Below, one piece after another: positions 46,080 to 54,925 of a DNA stretch of 64,000 bases; position 1 is the stretch's first letter, and each line of letters opens with the position of its first letter. Origin of the DNA: Cupriavidus pauculus (GTDB lineage: Bacteria; Pseudomonadota; Gammaproteobacteria; Burkholderiales; Burkholderiaceae); the NCBI RefSeq assembly GCF_008693385.1, contig NZ_CP044066.1:1-64000 (forward strand), given 5' to 3'. Under the pieces are notes generated by a model. The model saw only the letters and a program-made list of their open reading frames with translations. It made no database searches and was not told the DNA's origin. Both the position numbers and the translations under genes were made by a program.

Positions 46080-46420
46080 GCTATGCGGCAGCGCACCGCG
46101 CTCGCCGAGCTTTCTTCACTCGCCGGCCACACGTTAGGGCGCCACCCCCGTCATGCAGAGGTGCGGGCGGACGAGTCACCTTGGTCCCGGCTGTGGACAT
46201 TGTGGAAGACACTAATGGCGTTACGTTGTGGGCTGACCTCCCAGGCGTGAGCCGCGAAAATCTTCAGGTCAGTTCCAACGAGGGTGCATTGCACATCGAA
46301 GGGCAGGCGGTCGTGCCGACGCCCTCGGGTCTTCGCGTGCAGCATGCGGAAATTCGCCAACCTCACTTTGCGAGGTCGTTCTCGTTGAGACCGGACCGCC
46401 GTCCGGGCACCGAAACTTAG
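46080..46420 (+). pseudogene. Hsp20 small heat-shock protein, broken
   Basis: The alpha-crystallin start VDIVEDTNGVTLWADLPGVS and NLQVSSNEGALHIEGQAVV is clear, but the N-terminal part (LAELSSLAGHTLGRHPRH) lies in another frame. The C-terminus stops after ARSFSLRPD, before the last beta strands and the IxI motif. It is thus frameshifted at about 46170 and truncated near 46400. Hsp20 proteins hold unfolded proteins under stress. Confidence 0.8.
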
Positions 46421-46612
46421 CCCGCAGGTGCCGATTCAAGAAAAATGAGGTCCCGGACGTAATTCAATGGGAGCCATAGCGGCCACCAAGAAGGGAGCCG
46501 GGCTAGTCTCCGCTGTTCGGGGACAGGCAGCACGCGCCAGCGCCGTGATAGTCGCGCGCAGGGCGCCGGGCGATAGCGCCGGGCTACAACCAGAACATTA
46601 CGGGTCGGATCC

Positions 46613-48628
46613 ATGTTTCCACGTCTTCCTGCCGGCGCACGCGCGTTCGGTATTGCCTTGCTTGCGACTGCGGTACTTGCTGCCTGCGGTTCCGATGACA
46701 ATGCCACTCCCGCCCAGTCAGCTACGCCGGGCGCCACCAAGGTTGTCGTAGACACAAGCAGCGCTGCGCCGGTAGCAGGCACCACGCTGACGCTGAAGGC
46801 GACGGTGTTTGCCGCCGATGGGAATGAGGTGAAAGGAGCAAGCTTCGCCTGGACGTCTTCCGACGAATCGGTTGCCGTGGTCACAGGGGCTTCGGACAAG
46901 TCGCCGGCAGGAATCTCGGCTTCGGTTCTGGTCGGCACCTATGCCACGGTGCAGACCCGCAATGCTGGCGTAGCCGATATCACGGCCACGGCGACGCTTG
47001 CCGATGGCGGCCGAGCTACCGCGGTTACGCATCTGGTAGTGCAATCGGCGCCCGCAAAGTCGTACACGCTGACGCTGTCGCCCGCGACCCTGACAGTGAC
47101 CGCCGGCGCGGCGGCTCAAACCGTGACCGCCGCCGTGCGGCGCTCGGATGGCGTCGATGGTATCGCCGACCTGATCAACTGGTCGTGGAGCACCGGCGAT
47201 ATCACTTTCCCCGTGACCGCCGCAGTGGACGGCCGTTCAGCACAGATCAGCAGTCCATCATCTGCCACGCTGGGTGGCTCCGCCGTGCTCGCCGCCTGCG
47301 CGGATACACCCACAGGAGCCCGCCTGTGCGGCAACGCCGCGCTGGCCCGCCCGACCACGGTGCCGCTGCCGACTTACACGGTGGGCGGTACGGTGTCCGG
47401 TCTGGCCGCGGGGAAGAGCCTGATGCTGGCCGGGGCCAACGGCGATACGGCGGTCGTCAGCGCCGGCGGGGCGTTCTCATTCCCCACCGGGCTTGTCGCC
47501 GGGACGCTGTACGGCGTCACGGTGTCTGGCCAGCCTGCCGGGCAGACCTGCACTGTGCAGAACGGCAGCGGCACCATCGCCGGCACCAACGTTACCGATG
47601 TGACGATCAACTGCGTGCAGGCCCAGTTCGTGGTCGTGCCCAACAGCGTGGATTTTAAGATTTCGGTCTATCGGATCGATCCGCGCAACGGAACGCTTGC
47701 CGCAGTGCCTGGCAGCCCGTTCGCCACAACGAGAAAGGTGACTGACATCGCCTTCCTGCCGTCGGGGCTGGTGGGCTACGCGATCATGCGCGACGACGAC
47801 GCGGTGGAGGCATACCAGCTGGATCCAGCCACTGGCGCCCTGAGCGTTATCTCTGGCACGAGCGCGCCGACCTCCCCGATGCCGGAGGTTATCTCCGTGC
47901 ATCCCACGGGCAAGTGGTTAATTATTGGCGCAGGGCGCACTGTCCTCGCATTCAGCATCAACCCCCTCACCAACACGGCGACAGCTACTGGACAGGGGTA
48001 CTGGAGCGGTGACTTGAGCGGTCGTACATCAGGTGTTGCCGTGTCGCCGAATGGTCGGTTTATCTATTCGGTGAACACCACAACGGACGAGGTGTGGTCC
48101 ATGGCCTTTGATCCGTTGCTCGGCACAGTCTATTTGCCAGACACGACGCCACCCACTGGCTCAGGCGCGCGTAGCGCTGTGGTGTCTGCCGATGGCCGGA
48201 TGCTGTACTCGCTGAACATGTCCAGCAACACAATCGGCGTCGGCGCTATCGACCCCGTTAGGGGTGCCGTGACCGCGATTGACGTTTTCCCGACCATGCT
48301 TTCGCCCACCGACATCGTGCTCGCCCCGTCGGGTCCGTTTGCCTATGTCCTGACTGGGGGGCAGACTGCAAATGGGATTCAGGTGGTGCGGCGCAATCTG
48401 ACGACGGGTTTGTTCGATCAGAACCTGGGGAGCACGCCCACCGGCTTCAACGCGCAACGCCTGCACGTCGATCCGAGCGGGCGCTTCCTGTATTCGCCGT
48501 CCTTCCTCGGCGAGCTCTACGGCTTCGCAATCAATTCAACCACCGGTGCGCTGACACCGGTGCCGGGCAGTCCATTCCCCACGGGCAATGGCAATATCGG
48601 CATGGCGATTGTCGAGCCGCTGCCATAG
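46613..48628 (+). CDS. Lipoprotein with Ig-like N-terminus and lactonase-type beta-propeller
   Basis: 671 residues. Signal peptide with lipobox VLAAC (Cys about 25). Residues about 45-160 form a BIG2-like Ig domain (FAWTSSDESVAVVTG, ADITATATLADGG). A second beta domain (about 150-240) and a short GTVSGLAAGKSLMLAGANGD segment follow. The C-terminal 320 residues hold repeating propeller blades of the YncE/6-phosphogluconolactonase type (VSPNGRFIYSVN, VSADGRMLYSLN, VDPSGRFLYSPS). Substrate unknown; probably outer-membrane surface. A decayed duplicate of its 5' part follows at 48750-49200. Confidence 0.88.
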   Translation: MFPRLPAGARAFGIALLATAVLAACGSDDNATPAQSATPGATKVVVDTSSAAPVAGTTLTLKATVFAADGNEVKGASFAWTSSDESVAVVTGASDKSPAGISASVLVGTYATVQTRNAGVADITATATLADGGRATAVTHLVVQSAPAKSYTLTLSPATLTVTAGAAAQTVTAAVRRSDGVDGIADLINWSWSTGDITFPVTAAVDGRSAQISSPSSATLGGSAVLAACADTPTGARLCGNAALARPTTVPLPTYTVGGTVSGLAAGKSLMLAGANGDTAVVSAGGAFSFPTGLVAGTLYGVTVSGQPAGQTCTVQNGSGTIAGTNVTDVTINCVQAQFVVVPNSVDFKISVYRIDPRNGTLAAVPGSPFATTRKVTDIAFLPSGLVGYAIMRDDDAVEAYQLDPATGALSVISGTSAPTSPMPEVISVHPTGKWLIIGAGRTVLAFSINPLTNTATATGQGYWSGDLSGRTSGVAVSPNGRFIYSVNTTTDEVWSMAFDPLLGTVYLPDTTPPTGSGARSAVVSADGRMLYSLNMSSNTIGVGAIDPVRGAVTAIDVFPTMLSPTDIVLAPSGPFAYVLTGGQTANGIQVVRRNLTTGLFDQNLGSTPTGFNAQRLHVDPSGRFLYSPSFLGELYGFAINSTTGALTPVPGSPFPTGNGNIGMAIVEPLP

Positions 48629-48749
48629 AGCGTCGGACGCAACGGTCCGCGACAGACACCTCGCACCATCCAATGGAAAACTTCGGCGGCACCCGATGGG
48701 CTGTCGAATATGCCGGACCGGTATTTCTATATCAATACAGGTGGAGTCC

Positions 48750-49200
48750 TTGTTTCCACGGGCTCTTGTCGGCGCGCGCGCTGCCGGCCTTGCCGTGTGC
48801 TCAGCGCGGCGCTGCTCGCCGCCTGCGGCACCGACGACAATCGCCGACGCCAGCCACCACGCCGGCAGCTTCGCGCTTGGTGGCCGACACCGGGAAGGCC
48901 GCACCTGTTGCTGGTGGCAGGCTGACCTTCAAGGCGACATTGCTCGCTGCCAATGGCACGGAATTGAAGGGCGCTGGCTTCGCGTGGACGTCGTCGGATC
49001 CGGCCGTGGCCACCGTGCTGCCACGGACAAGGCTCCAGCCGCTTCGGTGATGGCGACGGCCGCTGCTCCGGTCGGCATTTTCGCCACCACTTAGACGCTT
49101 GCCGCCGGCGGGGCCGACATCAAAGCCACGGCGACGCTCGCCGATGGGAGCCGTGTCATCAGTATGACGCACCTGGCAGTGCAGGCGGCACTGTCAAGCA
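48750..49200 (+). pseudogene. Decayed partial duplicate of the propeller lipoprotein
   Basis: From TTG 48750 (LFPRALVGARAAGLAV) a frameshift leads to LSAALLAACGTDDN, then SRLVADTGKAAPVAGGRLTF, FAWTSSDPAVATV and IKATATLADGSRVI in alternating frames. Each piece matches the first 160 residues of the 46613 gene. An in-frame stop and several frameshifts show it is dead. It carries only the N-terminal and Ig-like part. Confidence 0.85.
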
Positions 49201-49287
49201 GGATGGCGAGCGCAGTGAGGCGGAGTCCTGACGGTTGCTTGTTTGGCAATTTGCCGTTAATATCAGGGCATATTGCCGGAGCCTGTC

Positions 49288-49743
49288 ATGCGAACCATCG
49301 CCTTTCACCCATCAGGCGCTCAGGCGCCTTATGAACGCTACCTCGAAGACTTGAGTGCTTTTTTGAGCACTAAGGTGCGCGGCGGCGCCGATCTGGCGAC
49401 GTTGGCGAGTGACAGGCTGCCGGCAGAGACACTCGAGCGTCTGCTCGAGACGGGTCTCTCGTGGGACGAAGTCGCCTTCATCATTCCCCGGCGGACGCTG
49501 AGTCATCGTCGGGAGAAGGGCCAACCGCTGACGGTGGAGGAATCAGACAAAGCCATTCGGCTGGCTCGGATTCTTGCCCTGGCGGTGAACACGTTCGGTG
49601 ATGTCGAGCGCGGATTGAACTGGTTGCGTCAAAAGCAGCAGCGGCTCGGCGGGATGGCGCCGTTGTCTCTGGCTGGGACCGAGCAAGGGGCGCATCTCGT
49701 CGAGGAGCAACTCGTGCAAATCGACGAAGGGTACTTTGCCTGA
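49288..49743 (+). CDS. Xre/MbcA/ParS-type antitoxin of a RES toxin pair
   Basis: 151 residues from ATG 49288, with GGAG seven bases upstream (an in-frame TTG at 49273 is possible but inferior). The N-terminal Xre-like helices (LPAETLERLLETGLSWDEVA, FIIPRRTLSHRREKG) are followed by the DUF2384 toxin-binding domain (LTVEESDKAIRLARILALAV, FGDVERGLNWLRQKQQRLGG). It neutralises the RES toxin and represses its own promoter in characterised systems. Its stop overlaps the toxin start (TGATG). Confidence 0.92.
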   Translation: MRTIAFHPSGAQAPYERYLEDLSAFLSTKVRGGADLATLASDRLPAETLERLLETGLSWDEVAFIIPRRTLSHRREKGQPLTVEESDKAIRLARILALAVNTFGDVERGLNWLRQKQQRLGGMAPLSLAGTEQGAHLVEEQLVQIDEGYFA

Positions 49744-50210
49744 TGATCCTTTGGCGAATCAGCAACTACGCGGATCTCAAAGGCGTCGGTGGACTGCGCG
49801 CAGGAGGACGATGGCATTTCCCCGGTCAGCCGGTTGTGTATCTTGCAGAACACCCTGCGCTTGCGCTCCTTGAGGTGTTAGTTCACCACGAGCTCTCGAG
49901 AATCGAGGATCTGCCGAGAAACTACCAGCTCTTGAAAGTCGAGGTTGATGACGCCATCGCGGTCGCTAGCATTGCGGACCTGCCGGCAGACTGGAAGCAG
50001 AACGCCGGCTGGTCGAAGAATGCCGGCACGGAATGGCTGTCCGTCCGATCCAGTCTGCTCCTGAAGGTGCCGAGCGTCCTAGTGCCTTACGCGTCGAATT
50101 ACGTTTTTAACCCATCGCATCCGGATGCGGAGAAGGCTCGCATCCTCGAGGCCGAGCGCGTCGAGCATGATCCGCGCATCCTTTCACTGCTCTCTGAGCC
50201 GCGGGCATGA
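49743..50210 (+). CDS. RES-domain toxin (NAD+ degrading)
   Basis: 155 residues. RES fold with WRISNYADLKGVGGLRAGGRWH (catalytic Arg and the GRWH motif) and VVYLAEHPALALLEVLVHHE (conserved Tyr and Glu), ending NYVFNPSHPDAEKARILE. Known family members deplete NAD+ and stop growth when not bound by the Xre antitoxin. Full length and translationally coupled to the antitoxin at 49288. Confidence 0.94.
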   Translation: MILWRISNYADLKGVGGLRAGGRWHFPGQPVVYLAEHPALALLEVLVHHELSRIEDLPRNYQLLKVEVDDAIAVASIADLPADWKQNAGWSKNAGTEWLSVRSSLLLKVPSVLVPYASNYVFNPSHPDAEKARILEAERVEHDPRILSLLSEPRA

Positions 50211-50387
50211 TCCCCCCGGCCGTTTTGCCGGCCGTCAGAAAGACCAACAGCTTGAGAGCACGAACGACCGTGCGCAGTGCCTACTGCTAGGAGCGTGGCT
50301 CCTGCCACCTTGTTGCGAAGACACCAGCTCGTAGGCGCCACACGCTCATCAAATCGCAACTAACTGCCAATCCCATCCTGCTCACCA

Positions 50388-50403
50388 CTTTCACATGTGA
50401 AAA
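50388..50403. repeat. parS-like palindrome 8, distant from the array
   Basis: CTTTCACATGTGAAAA matches the array sites at 15 of 16 positions (last G replaced by A). It lies 48 kb away and about 30 bp upstream of the promoter of the DUF3018-MazF pair. Confidence 0.6.
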
Positions 50404-50434
50404 TGGATCGCATACCCGATAACAGCCTATATCG

Positions 50435-50463
50435 TTGCTAATAACGGATGCGCAGGTTATACT
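50435..50463 (+). promoter_or_regulatory. Promoter of the DUF3018-mazF pair
   Basis: -35 TTGCTA (50435-50440), 17-base spacer, -10 TATACT (50458-50463). It lies 38 bp before the antitoxin start. Confidence 0.7.
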
Positions 50464-50471
50464 GTTCGCGT

Positions 50472-50483
50472 GTTACTAGTAAC
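50472..50483. promoter_or_regulatory. Operator palindrome GTTACTAGTAAC
   Basis: A perfect 12-bp palindrome just downstream of the -10 box and before the ribosome binding site, the usual place for an autorepressing antitoxin to bind. Confidence 0.6.
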
Positions 50484-50501
50484 GACAAACGGGGGAGAAG
50501 C

Positions 50502-50714
50502 ATGGCGAAGAGCACTGCGCTACGTGCCAGGGAGTTTCGGGCCGCAAAGGCAGCGTTGGGGCTGCGCCAAGTGTTGTTATGGGTGCCTGACACGCGTGAT
50601 CCCATCTACATCGCCGAGTGCAAGCGACAGTCAGCACTTATCGCCGCGGAGCCTCGCGAGTGGGAGCTGGCAGAAGAGCTTAGCCAAATGAGTGATACGT
50701 CGGGGTGGGAATGA
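50502..50714 (+). CDS. MazE-type antitoxin (DUF3018)
   Basis: 70 residues from ATG 50502 with GGGGGAGAAGC upstream. DUF3018 signature: LRAREFRAAKAALGLRQVLL, VPDTRDPIYIAECKRQSALI, then an acidic toxin-binding tail ending SDTSGWE. Partner of the MazF toxin, which it overlaps by ATGA. Promoter and operator are described at 50435-50483. Confidence 0.92.
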   Translation: MAKSTALRAREFRAAKAALGLRQVLLWVPDTRDPIYIAECKRQSALIAAEPREWELAEELSQMSDTSGWE

Positions 50715-51037
50715 AGCGAGGTGACGTCGTTGTAGTGGCAATGAACACCGAGTTCGGTAAGCCACGTCCAGCCCTTGTCATTCAGTCCAACACTTACCTA
50801 GACGAGCATCCGACGATCAACGTTTTGCCCATTACCAGCGAGCTTCGCAATACGCCGGCGTTTCGCATTCGTGTCGAGCCGGACGAGCAGAATGGGCTTC
50901 GCGAGATATCGGAGATCATGGTCGACAAGATCCAGTCGCCACTGAGAACGAAGATTGGCAAGGTCATTGGCCGACTGGACAGCGACCGCATGGCGGAAGT
51001 TGACCGTGCACTAACCGTCTGGCTTGGCATCGTCTGA
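50711..51037 (+). CDS. mazF: MazF-type mRNA interferase toxin
   Basis: 108 residues. PemK/MazF fold: MKRGDVVVVAMNTEFGKPRP, ALVIQSNTYLDEHPTINVLP, ITSELRNTPAF (conserved Thr), ISEIMVDKIQSPLRTKIGKV. It cleaves mRNA at short motifs when free of antitoxin. The ATG at 50711 overlaps the stop of the antitoxin. Complete, and probably active as an addiction module. Confidence 0.94.
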   Translation: MKRGDVVVVAMNTEFGKPRPALVIQSNTYLDEHPTINVLPITSELRNTPAFRIRVEPDEQNGLREISEIMVDKIQSPLRTKIGKVIGRLDSDRMAEVDRALTVWLGIV

Positions 51038-51228
51038 CATCGACGCATTCAATGCTTCGCCGTACGGCGGGCGAGGTTGCGCCGCCCAACGCGAGGCGGC
51101 CGGCGCAATACCGCACTAGTCAGAGAGTTGTCGGTGACTGGCGGCCCCGACGTCGATCTTGGCCTCATGGGAACGGATGGTGTCCGCAGGACCCTATCGT
51201 TGGTCTGTGTGTTGGTCTGTGTGTTGAA

Positions 51229-51274
51229 TTGCACCGAGACCGAACCCACCAATTGCATCGAAAACTGACCCACC
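51229..51274 (+). repeat. Two tandem IS21-type terminal repeats
   Basis: TTGCACCGAGACCGAACCC (51229-51247) and TTGCATCGAAAACTGACCC (51253-51271), each followed by ACC. This is the end of an IS21-family element that holds the istB remnant to the right. A short tandem repeat of TTGGTCTGTGTG precedes it (51200-51223). Confidence 0.75.
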
Positions 51275-51296
51275 CCAAGGACATGCCTCTTCACTG

Positions 51297-51985
51297 ACTG
51301 GTGTCTGCTTTGTGCGTTTCTCCTTGCTCGGCTGAATGCTGCTGTTCTTGAACCGGTAACTGTCGTTGCCGATCTCGACGATGTGGCAGTGATGGGGCAG
51401 ACGATCCAGCAGCGCCGTGGTCATGTTGGCGCCGCCGAAGACAGCCGACCATTCCCCGAAGCTGAGGTTAGTGGTGATGATGAGGCGGGTACGTTCGTAG
51501 AGCTTGCTGATGAGGTGGAACAGCATTGCGCCGCCGGCCTGGCTAAATGGTAGATAGCCCATTCTCGTCGAGGATCACCAGATCGGCGTACATCAGCCGC
51601 GTCGCCAGATGTCCTGGCTTGCCGGCGGCCTTCTCCAGTTCCAGCGTGTTGACGAGTTCGATGATTGAATAGAACCGCACGCGCCGATGATGATGCTCTA
51701 CGGCCTGCACACCGATTGCAGTGCCGATGTGGGTCTCGCCGGTCCCGGGTCCACCAACCAGCACGACGTTGGACGCGAGGAACTTACAACGGCGGAGGCG
51801 CACCAGTGCTTCGTCGACTTCACTGCATGTAAAGTCGAAGCCCATGAGATCTCGATACGCCGGAAACTTGGCCACCTTCATCTGGTAGGCCAGCGAGCGC
51901 ACCTCGCGCTCAGTGAGTTCGCTGCAGAGACAAACGCCACGCCAAAGCGCTTCGCCGCGCAGTTTGGCTAGCCTGAAAGGTATCA
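51297..51985 (-). pseudogene. istB: istB remnant (IS21 helper ATPase)
   Basis: Minus-strand frames read [53 protein letters not shown] stop, then [60 protein letters not shown]. This is IstB with a frameshift near 51550, a Walker A Lys replaced by Glu (GETH instead of GKTH), and a missing N-terminus. It is dead on three counts. No istA is found next to it. Confidence 0.9.
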
Positions 51986-52080
51986 CCGCCCTACCTGAAA
52001 AGAATTGGTAGCGAGCGGCGTCTTGCACGATAGTGGACGCATGTTCGTCGCTGTCGAGACGCCGCGAGCGTCCTTTTTCC

Positions 52081-52971
52081 ATGAAGACCTTTCCGAATGT
52101 CCACCGAGTGGGCGCCGCAACGATTACCCGCGTTGACGAGACGGAATTTCCGCTCGCCCCCGAGCGCCTGTTCCCGGCATGGACCGAGGACCTCGGACGC
52201 GCGCTGTCGGAGCGCTTCGCCGCGGAGAGCCTCGACCTGGCCCTTCGACGCGTACCGCTGAAAACGCATCTGTGGCTCGTCGAATTGGATGGGTACACCA
52301 TCGTCGTCGATACGGGCATCGGGAATGGCAAGTCGCGGCCGTTCAGCGCACTGTTCGACTGCCTCGACAACCCGGTGCTCGAGCGTCTCAAGGCCGCGGG
52401 CTTTCATACAGAGCAGGTCGATTACGTGTTGCTGACCCATCTGCATGTCGATCATGTGGGTTGGAATACGCATCGCCGCGAGGGCAGGTGGGTGCCGTTG
52501 TTTGAGAATGCCACGTATGTATTTGGCGAACGTGAGCGCGACTTTTTCGGGACGCCCGAGGGGGCGCCACGTCGCATGGTGTTCGATGACAGCGTTGCCC
52601 CGGTCATTGGGGCAGGGCAGGCGCGCACGGTGCCTGATGCGGGCGCGGATGTTATGGACGGCATCCGGTTCATCCCGACGTTCGGACACAGCGCCGGGCA
52701 CATGGCCATCGAGATCCGCTCGCGCGGCGAAACGGCGCTGTTTTCGGGGGACGTCATGCACAGCGCGGTGCAGGTGCACCACCCAAACTGGAATTCGATG
52801 TTCTGCCAGCATCCGGAGGAGGCCCGCGCTTCTCGCCTCGCTTTGCTCCAGCGTGCGGCGGAAACGGGGGCCACGGTGTTCACCGCGCATTTCGCGGAGA
52901 CGTCGGCGGGCGTTATCACACGCGCCGGCGACCGCTTCGAGTGGACCTACGCTCGACCTATTCCGGCCTGA
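52081..52971 (+). CDS. MBL-fold metallo-hydrolase
   Basis: 296 residues from ATG 52081 (MKTFPNVHRVGAATITRVDE). It carries the metal-binding motif THLHVDHVGW (about 119-128), further ligands in HSAGHMAIEI and FSGDVMHS, and a final His in FTAHFAET. The layout matches the AHL-lactonase/AttM-like and related MBL hydrolases; substrate unknown. There is no ribosome binding site upstream, and the istB remnant lies about 100 bp away, so the original promoter may have been replaced. A terminator follows at 53157. Confidence 0.9.
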   Translation: MKTFPNVHRVGAATITRVDETEFPLAPERLFPAWTEDLGRALSERFAAESLDLALRRVPLKTHLWLVELDGYTIVVDTGIGNGKSRPFSALFDCLDNPVLERLKAAGFHTEQVDYVLLTHLHVDHVGWNTHRREGRWVPLFENATYVFGERERDFFGTPEGAPRRMVFDDSVAPVIGAGQARTVPDAGADVMDGIRFIPTFGHSAGHMAIEIRSRGETALFSGDVMHSAVQVHHPNWNSMFCQHPEEARASRLALLQRAAETGATVFTAHFAETSAGVITRAGDRFEWTYARPIPA

Positions 52972-53156
52972 GCTCTGAGACCCATCTTCTCCTGCGTCAG
53001 TGTCTCATCGGCGCTCAATCCGCTGATGAAGAGAGCGTCCCTGTCCACAATCAATGCATTTTCGGTCGGCTTGCAGCTGTAGATCTCAACGTAGTACTGA
53101 GTTTCGTCGATAAGAGCGTCAGCCCAACCGACGAAGATGAGAATGGAACGAATTAT

Positions 53157-53178
53157 CCGCCGTGGAGGCGGTTTTTTT
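53157..53178 (+). terminator. Rho-independent terminator
   Basis: Stem CCGCC, loop GTGGA, stem GGCGG, then seven T. It lies about 185 bp after the MBL hydrolase on its strand. Confidence 0.8.
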
Positions 53179-53311
53179 AACTGAAAAGCGTGCCCAGCAG
53201 CGGCATTCGTGGGCAAGGCCCTGTCGTACAGCAATGTAAGACTATTCCCGATGTCGCGGTTTTGAAAGTGCCGTCAGACTTCTCGCATACCTAATCCGCG
53301 CACTCGCGGGG

Positions 53312-53539
53312 ATGGAAACCCTCCAGAGAGAGCACGACCTGAACAGACTGCATGCCTCCAGCTATGCCGCTCGCCCCACCAATGCTGCCGGCGTACACGA
53401 GCGCCAAAGCTCTGTGGCTGAGCTTGGCCGGATGATGCGCGCGGAGCGCGAACGGCACGGATTGACGCACGATCAGTTCGCTCAGGCGCTGGGCATTGAA
53501 TCCTCGGATATCGTTTGGTTGGAGCGCGGCGTTCTGTAA
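53312..53539 (+). CDS. Small Xre-like helix-turn-helix protein, possibly truncated
   Basis: 75 residues. RMMRAERERHGLTHDQFAQ ALGIESSDIVWLERG covers the first three or four helices of an Xre domain, and the frame ends immediately after. The N-terminal 35 residues are unrelated. It may be a short DNA-binding protein or the stump of a longer regulator; the ribosome binding site is weak. Confidence 0.55.
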   Translation: METLQREHDLNRLHASSYAARPTNAAGVHERQSSVAELGRMMRAERERHGLTHDQFAQALGIESSDIVWLERGVL

Positions 53540-53708
53540 ATTCCCAGGGACTGGTCTCTAATCGTGTCGTTGTCACTGGGCGCCGCAGAATTTCTAACAC
53601 CGTCCCTCGATATCTGCGGGCACGTTCAAAGAGGGGATGTGTGTAATCGTGTGCGAGGGAGTACCTGATCGGCACCGGGTCGTCGTGTCGGCAAAGCAAT
53701 TAAGAGCA
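53540..53708. other. Intergenic, nothing recognised
   Basis: No gene seen. Confidence 0.3.
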
Positions 53709-53709
53709 C

Positions 53710-53740
53710 AAAAAAATGCCCCTCGAGCGATCCGAGAGGC
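53710..53740 (-). terminator. Rho-independent terminator after the DUF3597 gene
   Basis: On the minus strand the stem GCCTCTCG, loop GATCG (approximate) and stem CGAGGGGC are followed by A and seven T. One G-T pair. It lies about 115 bp after the stop. Confidence 0.75.
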
Positions 53741-53853
53741 TGGGATACGGCGTCATCGTGGGGGTCACTCACGAAATGGTGATTGCTCTTTATGCTGCGC
53801 GCGGGACGGCGGGGAGGGCGAATGGCTTTTCCGTCCGGCCTGCGCAGACGTGC

Positions 53854-54339
53854 TCACTCCGTCAGGGTTTTAGGCAGCTTACCGCCGTTCTGTGCCAACT
53901 CCTGCATCACGCGCTTGTGCAGCCAGGTGTTCATGGCGGCGGAGTCATTCGTGTCACCCGAATAATTCAATTCCTTCGCCAGCGCTTTGCGGTGCTCAAG
54001 GCTGCTATCAATACCGAGCGCCTTGAGCGTATCGACGATCGACGTGCGCCAGTTAAGCGTCTCCCCGGCTTCCTTCACCGCGCTGTCCATCACGCCTTCG
54101 ACGTCCACTTGCGCTAGCGCAGTCGGCAGGGGCGGGCCTGACGCTCCTGTTGCTCCGCCTGTCGTTGGCTGTGCTTCGGCAGCCTTACTGCCCAGGGCAG
54201 GCTGGCCGCCTGAAGTTGTGCCCGAGAGAGGTGCGCCGGTGTCGCCAGCCGGCGTGCCCGTTGCCACTCCTGTAGTGGCTTGCGCCTGCTGATCGCCGCG
54301 GTGCAATAGCTTATTGAGAATGTCCTTGAAAATGCTCAT
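53854..54339 (-). CDS. DUF3597-domain protein
   Basis: 161 residues from ATG 54339 with GGAGATCAGCC upstream. N-terminal helix MSIFKDILNKLLHRGD; a Gly/Thr/Ala/Pro-rich linker (about 18-75); then the DUF3597 domain VDVEGVMDSAVKEAGETLNW, IVDTLKALGIDSSLEHRKAL, AKELNYSGDTNDSAAMNTWL. The family is common in proteobacterial stress-type gene groups; its biochemical role is unknown. A terminator follows, so it is monocistronic. Confidence 0.9.
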   Translation of the reverse strand: MSIFKDILNKLLHRGDQQAQATTGVATGTPAGDTGAPLSGTTSGGQPALGSKAAEAQPTTGGATGASGPPLPTALAQVDVEGVMDSAVKEAGETLNWRTSIVDTLKALGIDSSLEHRKALAKELNYSGDTNDSAAMNTWLHKRVMQELAQNGGKLPKTLTE

Positions 54340-54419
54340 GGCTGATCTCCTATAGTTTGAAAGGTGTGTCCGTTGCCGCAAGTTCCGTTCCAGTCAATGC
54401 GGTCAAGTGCGAAGCGCTG

Positions 54420-54880
54420 TTAGGGTCCATCGCGCGCGTGAGCCTGTCCTATTAGCTCAGACGGAATGCAATACTGGACTTCGCCGGTTTTGTTGTGCAC
54501 GCGTGTCAAAAGGCTTCGCATTGGCAATTGTTGCGTCTCTCACCTCCACCTAGCGCTCCCTTGCCAACTTCACTGGGCACCGCATGCCGTCAAATCTAAA
54601 AGGCTCGAGAACACTAAGAGCTCCCTGCAAGAGCCAATGAGGGTCCGGTCGCGAGTGGTCAAGGTAGCCTTCCGGTCGTGGCGTTTGGTGCGAAAGCGCT
54701 CGAGCGGCCGCGCGGAAAACGGATGCCATCCGCCACTTATCCGCAGGAAGGAGACCAAGAACCCGAAAGTGGTTGTATGCGCTGGCTTCTATACCTAGCA
54801 TGGTTACGCTAGGTGTTGGCATTAATCCGGCCCGATCGAGTCCGCCCCGGGGCTTGTTGGGAAATAATGCGACACAATCG
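54420..54880. other. Possible small-RNA region upstream of an orphan terminator
   Basis: No plus-strand gene is convincing between 54420 and 54880 although a strong plus-strand terminator follows. Minus-strand frames at 54550-54822 lack start signals. Confidence 0.35.
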
Positions 54881-54906
54881 GCCAGCCTTCGGGCTGGCTT
54901 TTTTTT
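54881..54906 (+). terminator. Strong rho-independent terminator with TTCG loop
   Basis: GCCAGCC, TTCG, GGCTGGC, then eight T. It has no obvious upstream gene on its strand. Confidence 0.85.
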
Positions 54907-54925
54907 GCGCCCCTAGGGACGGATG

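Noticed and set aside
52947..53234. A 95-codon minus-strand frame after the MBL hydrolase
   Set aside because: No ribosome binding site; it crosses a strong plus-strand terminator and overlaps the end of the hydrolase gene antisense.
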